Made by a program: the position numbers and the translations under genes. Of a stretch of 64,000 nt of DNA, positions 62,910-64,000 are shown one piece after another. The DNA comes from RPQJ01 sp963707145 (GTDB lineage: Bacteria > Pseudomonadota > Gammaproteobacteria > Steroidobacterales > Steroidobacteraceae), in contig CAVPOQ010000001.1 in assembly GCA_963707145.1 (NCBI GenBank), forward strand, positions 1-64,000, in the 5' to 3' direction. The notes under the pieces were generated by a model. It did not search any database. It worked only from the letters and a program-made list of their open reading frames with translations, and was not told where the DNA came from. Within the stretch, counting starts at the first letter, position 1. Each line of letters opens with the position of its first letter.

Positions 62910-63222
62910 GGCCTGACTGCCTGGTCCGGTCTGTTCGCTGCACCACGGACGGCGTGCTCCGGGCCGGGTCCCCGTGCGCCATGTTCGCAACCGCCGTGTA
63001 CCCCGCCGACGGCACGGATGCCGAGACGCTCCTGAAGAACGCCGACCTCGCACTGCTGCAGGCCAAGACCCGGCGGCGCGTCCGGCCACCCTTCACGTCA
63101 CGATCGCGTCTGCGAACTCCTCCAACGCAGTGTCGGCAGCGGGGGGCTCGGTGCGTCAGCGCACCGACCCGTACTGATCGAACATCTACAGTGTTTTGGT
63201 GGATTCCGACTGGAGAAGCACT
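62910..63222. other. Intergenic region holding a GGDEF-domain remnant
   Basis: The region between the Crp/Fnr gene and the BON gene has one recognisable item, a GGDEF-domain tail fragment at 62981-63081 on the plus strand. I see no other gene-like sequence. Confidence 0.5.
62981..63081 (+). pseudogene. Remnant of a GGDEF (diguanylate cyclase) domain
   Basis: The plus-strand reading FATAVYPADGTDAETLLKNA followed by DLALLQAKTRRR matches the last third of a GGDEF domain, where (G)xAxYPxDGxDAExLLxxADxALYxAK is the standard pattern. The GGDEF signature and everything before it are missing. It is an isolated fragment of a cyclic-di-GMP enzyme, not a functional gene. Confidence 0.65.
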
Positions 63223-63414
63223 GTGAAGATTCGAAGCGCCCTGGTCGCCGCTGCCGTGTCATTGGCGCTGATCACTCTCACCGCATGCGCCGTCACGCGA
63301 GGCCAGCAGACTGCGGGCGCCTACGTGGACGACACCGCCATCACGGCAAGCGTCAAGACCCGCATGCTCGACAACCCGGAAGTCGCCGGCACCTCAATTA
63401 CCGTCCGCCCGTGA
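63223..63414 (+). CDS. Truncated BON-domain lipoprotein
   Basis: A 63-residue protein from GTG 63223 with a lipoprotein signal (LALITLTACAV, Cys about 22) and the first part of a BON domain (AYVDDTAITASVKTRMLDNP, VAGTSITV). In full-size OsmY/BON lipoproteins this strand continues into a hydrophobic core with a glycine and further helices; here a stop follows at 63412. The gene is therefore broken or severely shortened. It lies just upstream of a CsbD-like gene, the usual stress-protein neighbour, with 52 bases between. Confidence 0.6.
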   Translation: MKIRSALVAAAVSLALITLTACAVTRGQQTAGAYVDDTAITASVKTRMLDNPEVAGTSITVRP

Positions 63415-63466
63415 GCCTGAGGCTCGGGAGCGGCACGACTCGATCCACCACCACAAGGAGAATCTA

Positions 63467-63682
63467 ATGAACTGGGATCGCATTGAAGGCAATTGGAAGC
63501 AGGTCACCGGCAGGGCCAAGGTGCAGTGGGGCAAACTGACCGACGACGACCTCGACGTCATCGCCGGACGCCGCGAAGTGATGTCCGGCAAGATCCAGGA
63601 GCGCTATGGCATTGCCAAGGACGAGGCCGAGAAGCAGCTCAAGGCGTGGGAAGGCAAGGCCGACGACTCGTGGTTCGCGTAG
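63467..63682 (+). CDS. CsbD-like stress protein
   Basis: A 71-residue cytoplasmic protein of the CsbD family, with the hallmark WDRIEGNWKQVTGRAKVQWG, LTDDDLDVIAGRREVMSGKI and a helical end (QLKAWEGKADDSW). Family members are induced by general stress; the molecular role is unknown. AAGGAG lies 7 bases before ATG 63467. A strong terminator-like hairpin follows the stop. Confidence 0.9.
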   Translation: MNWDRIEGNWKQVTGRAKVQWGKLTDDDLDVIAGRREVMSGKIQERYGIAKDEAEKQLKAWEGKADDSWFA

Positions 63683-63727
63683 AACGCGAATCGGACTGAT
63701 TCGCGTCGCAAACACGCGTAAGTCTTC

Positions 63728-63763
63728 AGCGCCCCGGGGTTCGAGAGCGGACTGCGGGGCGCT
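63728..63763 (+). terminator. Terminator hairpin after csbD-like gene
   Basis: AGCGCCCCG (63728-63736) pairs with CGGGGCGCT (63755-63763) around an 18-base loop, followed by ATTCTCTGT. Confidence 0.65.
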
Positions 63764-63810
63764 ATTCTCTGTCGCGTGCCCGGTGCGACTCTTGCGGCCC
63801 GGAGGGACCG

Positions 63811-64000
63811 ATGACCCACCGTCTGTCGAGGCCTCCATTCGTGCGCGTCGTCGTCGCGCTGTCGTTCCTGCTGGCAGCAGGCTGCTGCGCCACGGTGAAG
63901 CACGCACAGACGACCGAGCCGGCCCCGGCCGCCCCTTCGATTCCGGTCGTCGAGTCGCCGGTGGAAAATGCGCCGAAGGCAGCGACCGCGCCCGTCGCGG
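63811..64000 (+). CDS. Putative lipoprotein, 5' part (cut by window edge)
   Basis: The first 63 residues of an exported protein from ATG 63811 (GGAGGG six bases before). It has a hydrophobic signal (VRVVVALSFLLAAGC) with a lipobox LAAGC, then a Pro/Ala-rich linker (TEPAPAAPSIPVVESP). The remainder lies outside the window, so the domain and function cannot be told. Confidence 0.5.
   Translation, partial: MTHRLSRPPFVRVVVALSFLLAAGCCATVKHAQTTEPAPAAPSIPVVESPVENAPKAATAPVA

Overview
This 64 kb window is GC-rich, gene-dense chromosomal DNA of a Gram-negative bacterium, most likely a gammaproteobacterium (a Steroidobacterales/Nevskiales-like lineage fits, but this is inference). The signs are an exosortase with PEP-CTERM-type targets, a class D-like sortase, PutA, Tat-secreted hydrolases, OmpH/Skp, and sigma-54 promoters. 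No rRNA, tRNA, insertion sequence, prophage or CRISPR array was seen.

Layout. 1-7.4 kb: end of an exopolysaccharide cluster (asparagine synthase-like protein, nucleotide-sugar dehydrogenase, WecB, sulfotransferase, polytopic membrane protein, UPF0104 membrane protein). Every gene from 1 to 6.3 kb is broken by single-base frameshifts. 7.6-13.4 kb: core export block, with an exosortase-EpsI fusion (XrtD type), a WecA-like polyprenyl-phosphate sugar-phosphate transferase and a PrsT-like TPR lipoprotein. 13.6-24.1 kb: island of exported proteins with C-terminal sorting signals (two VPLPA type, five PEP type including a 47-residue protein that is only signal peptide plus sorting signal). Six of these seven have a -24/-12 (sigma-54) promoter. 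A ParDE-like toxin-antitoxin pair, a cytochrome c, AlaX, an MFS transporter and two small membrane proteins are interspersed. 24.2-31.7 kb: exported hydrolases on the minus strand (vanadium haloperoxidase-like, thioesterase, DUF885, phospholipase D-like lipoprotein, PEP-CTERM GDSL esterase with its own -24/-12 site). 31.9-33.2 kb: a sortase translationally coupled to a substrate ending in LPMTA plus a membrane anchor. 33.3-44.3 kb: a TIR-membrane protein with an unknown partner, a GDPD, a nucleotide cyclase-like protein, a subtilase with a poly-Gly/hydrophobic tail, a dipeptidase, an amidohydrolase and a TIR-membrane-discoidin-like protein. 44.4-64 kb: mainly housekeeping and envelope genes (MscS, UbiB/ABC1, L,D-transpeptidase, M15-like peptidase, MFS, amidohydrolase, PutA, OmpH, class I aldolase, patatin, DUF2238, K+ channel, DUF808, Crp/Fnr, BON remnant, CsbD).

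How it works together (inference): the left cluster makes an exopolysaccharide, XrtD and the TPR lipoprotein process and place sorted proteins into that matrix, and an RpoN-dependent activator switches the sorted proteins on together. A separate sortase handles one LPMTA substrate. Repeated isolated frameshifts in otherwise well-conserved genes look more like assembly indels than decay, and such genes are given as whole loci with the break noted.
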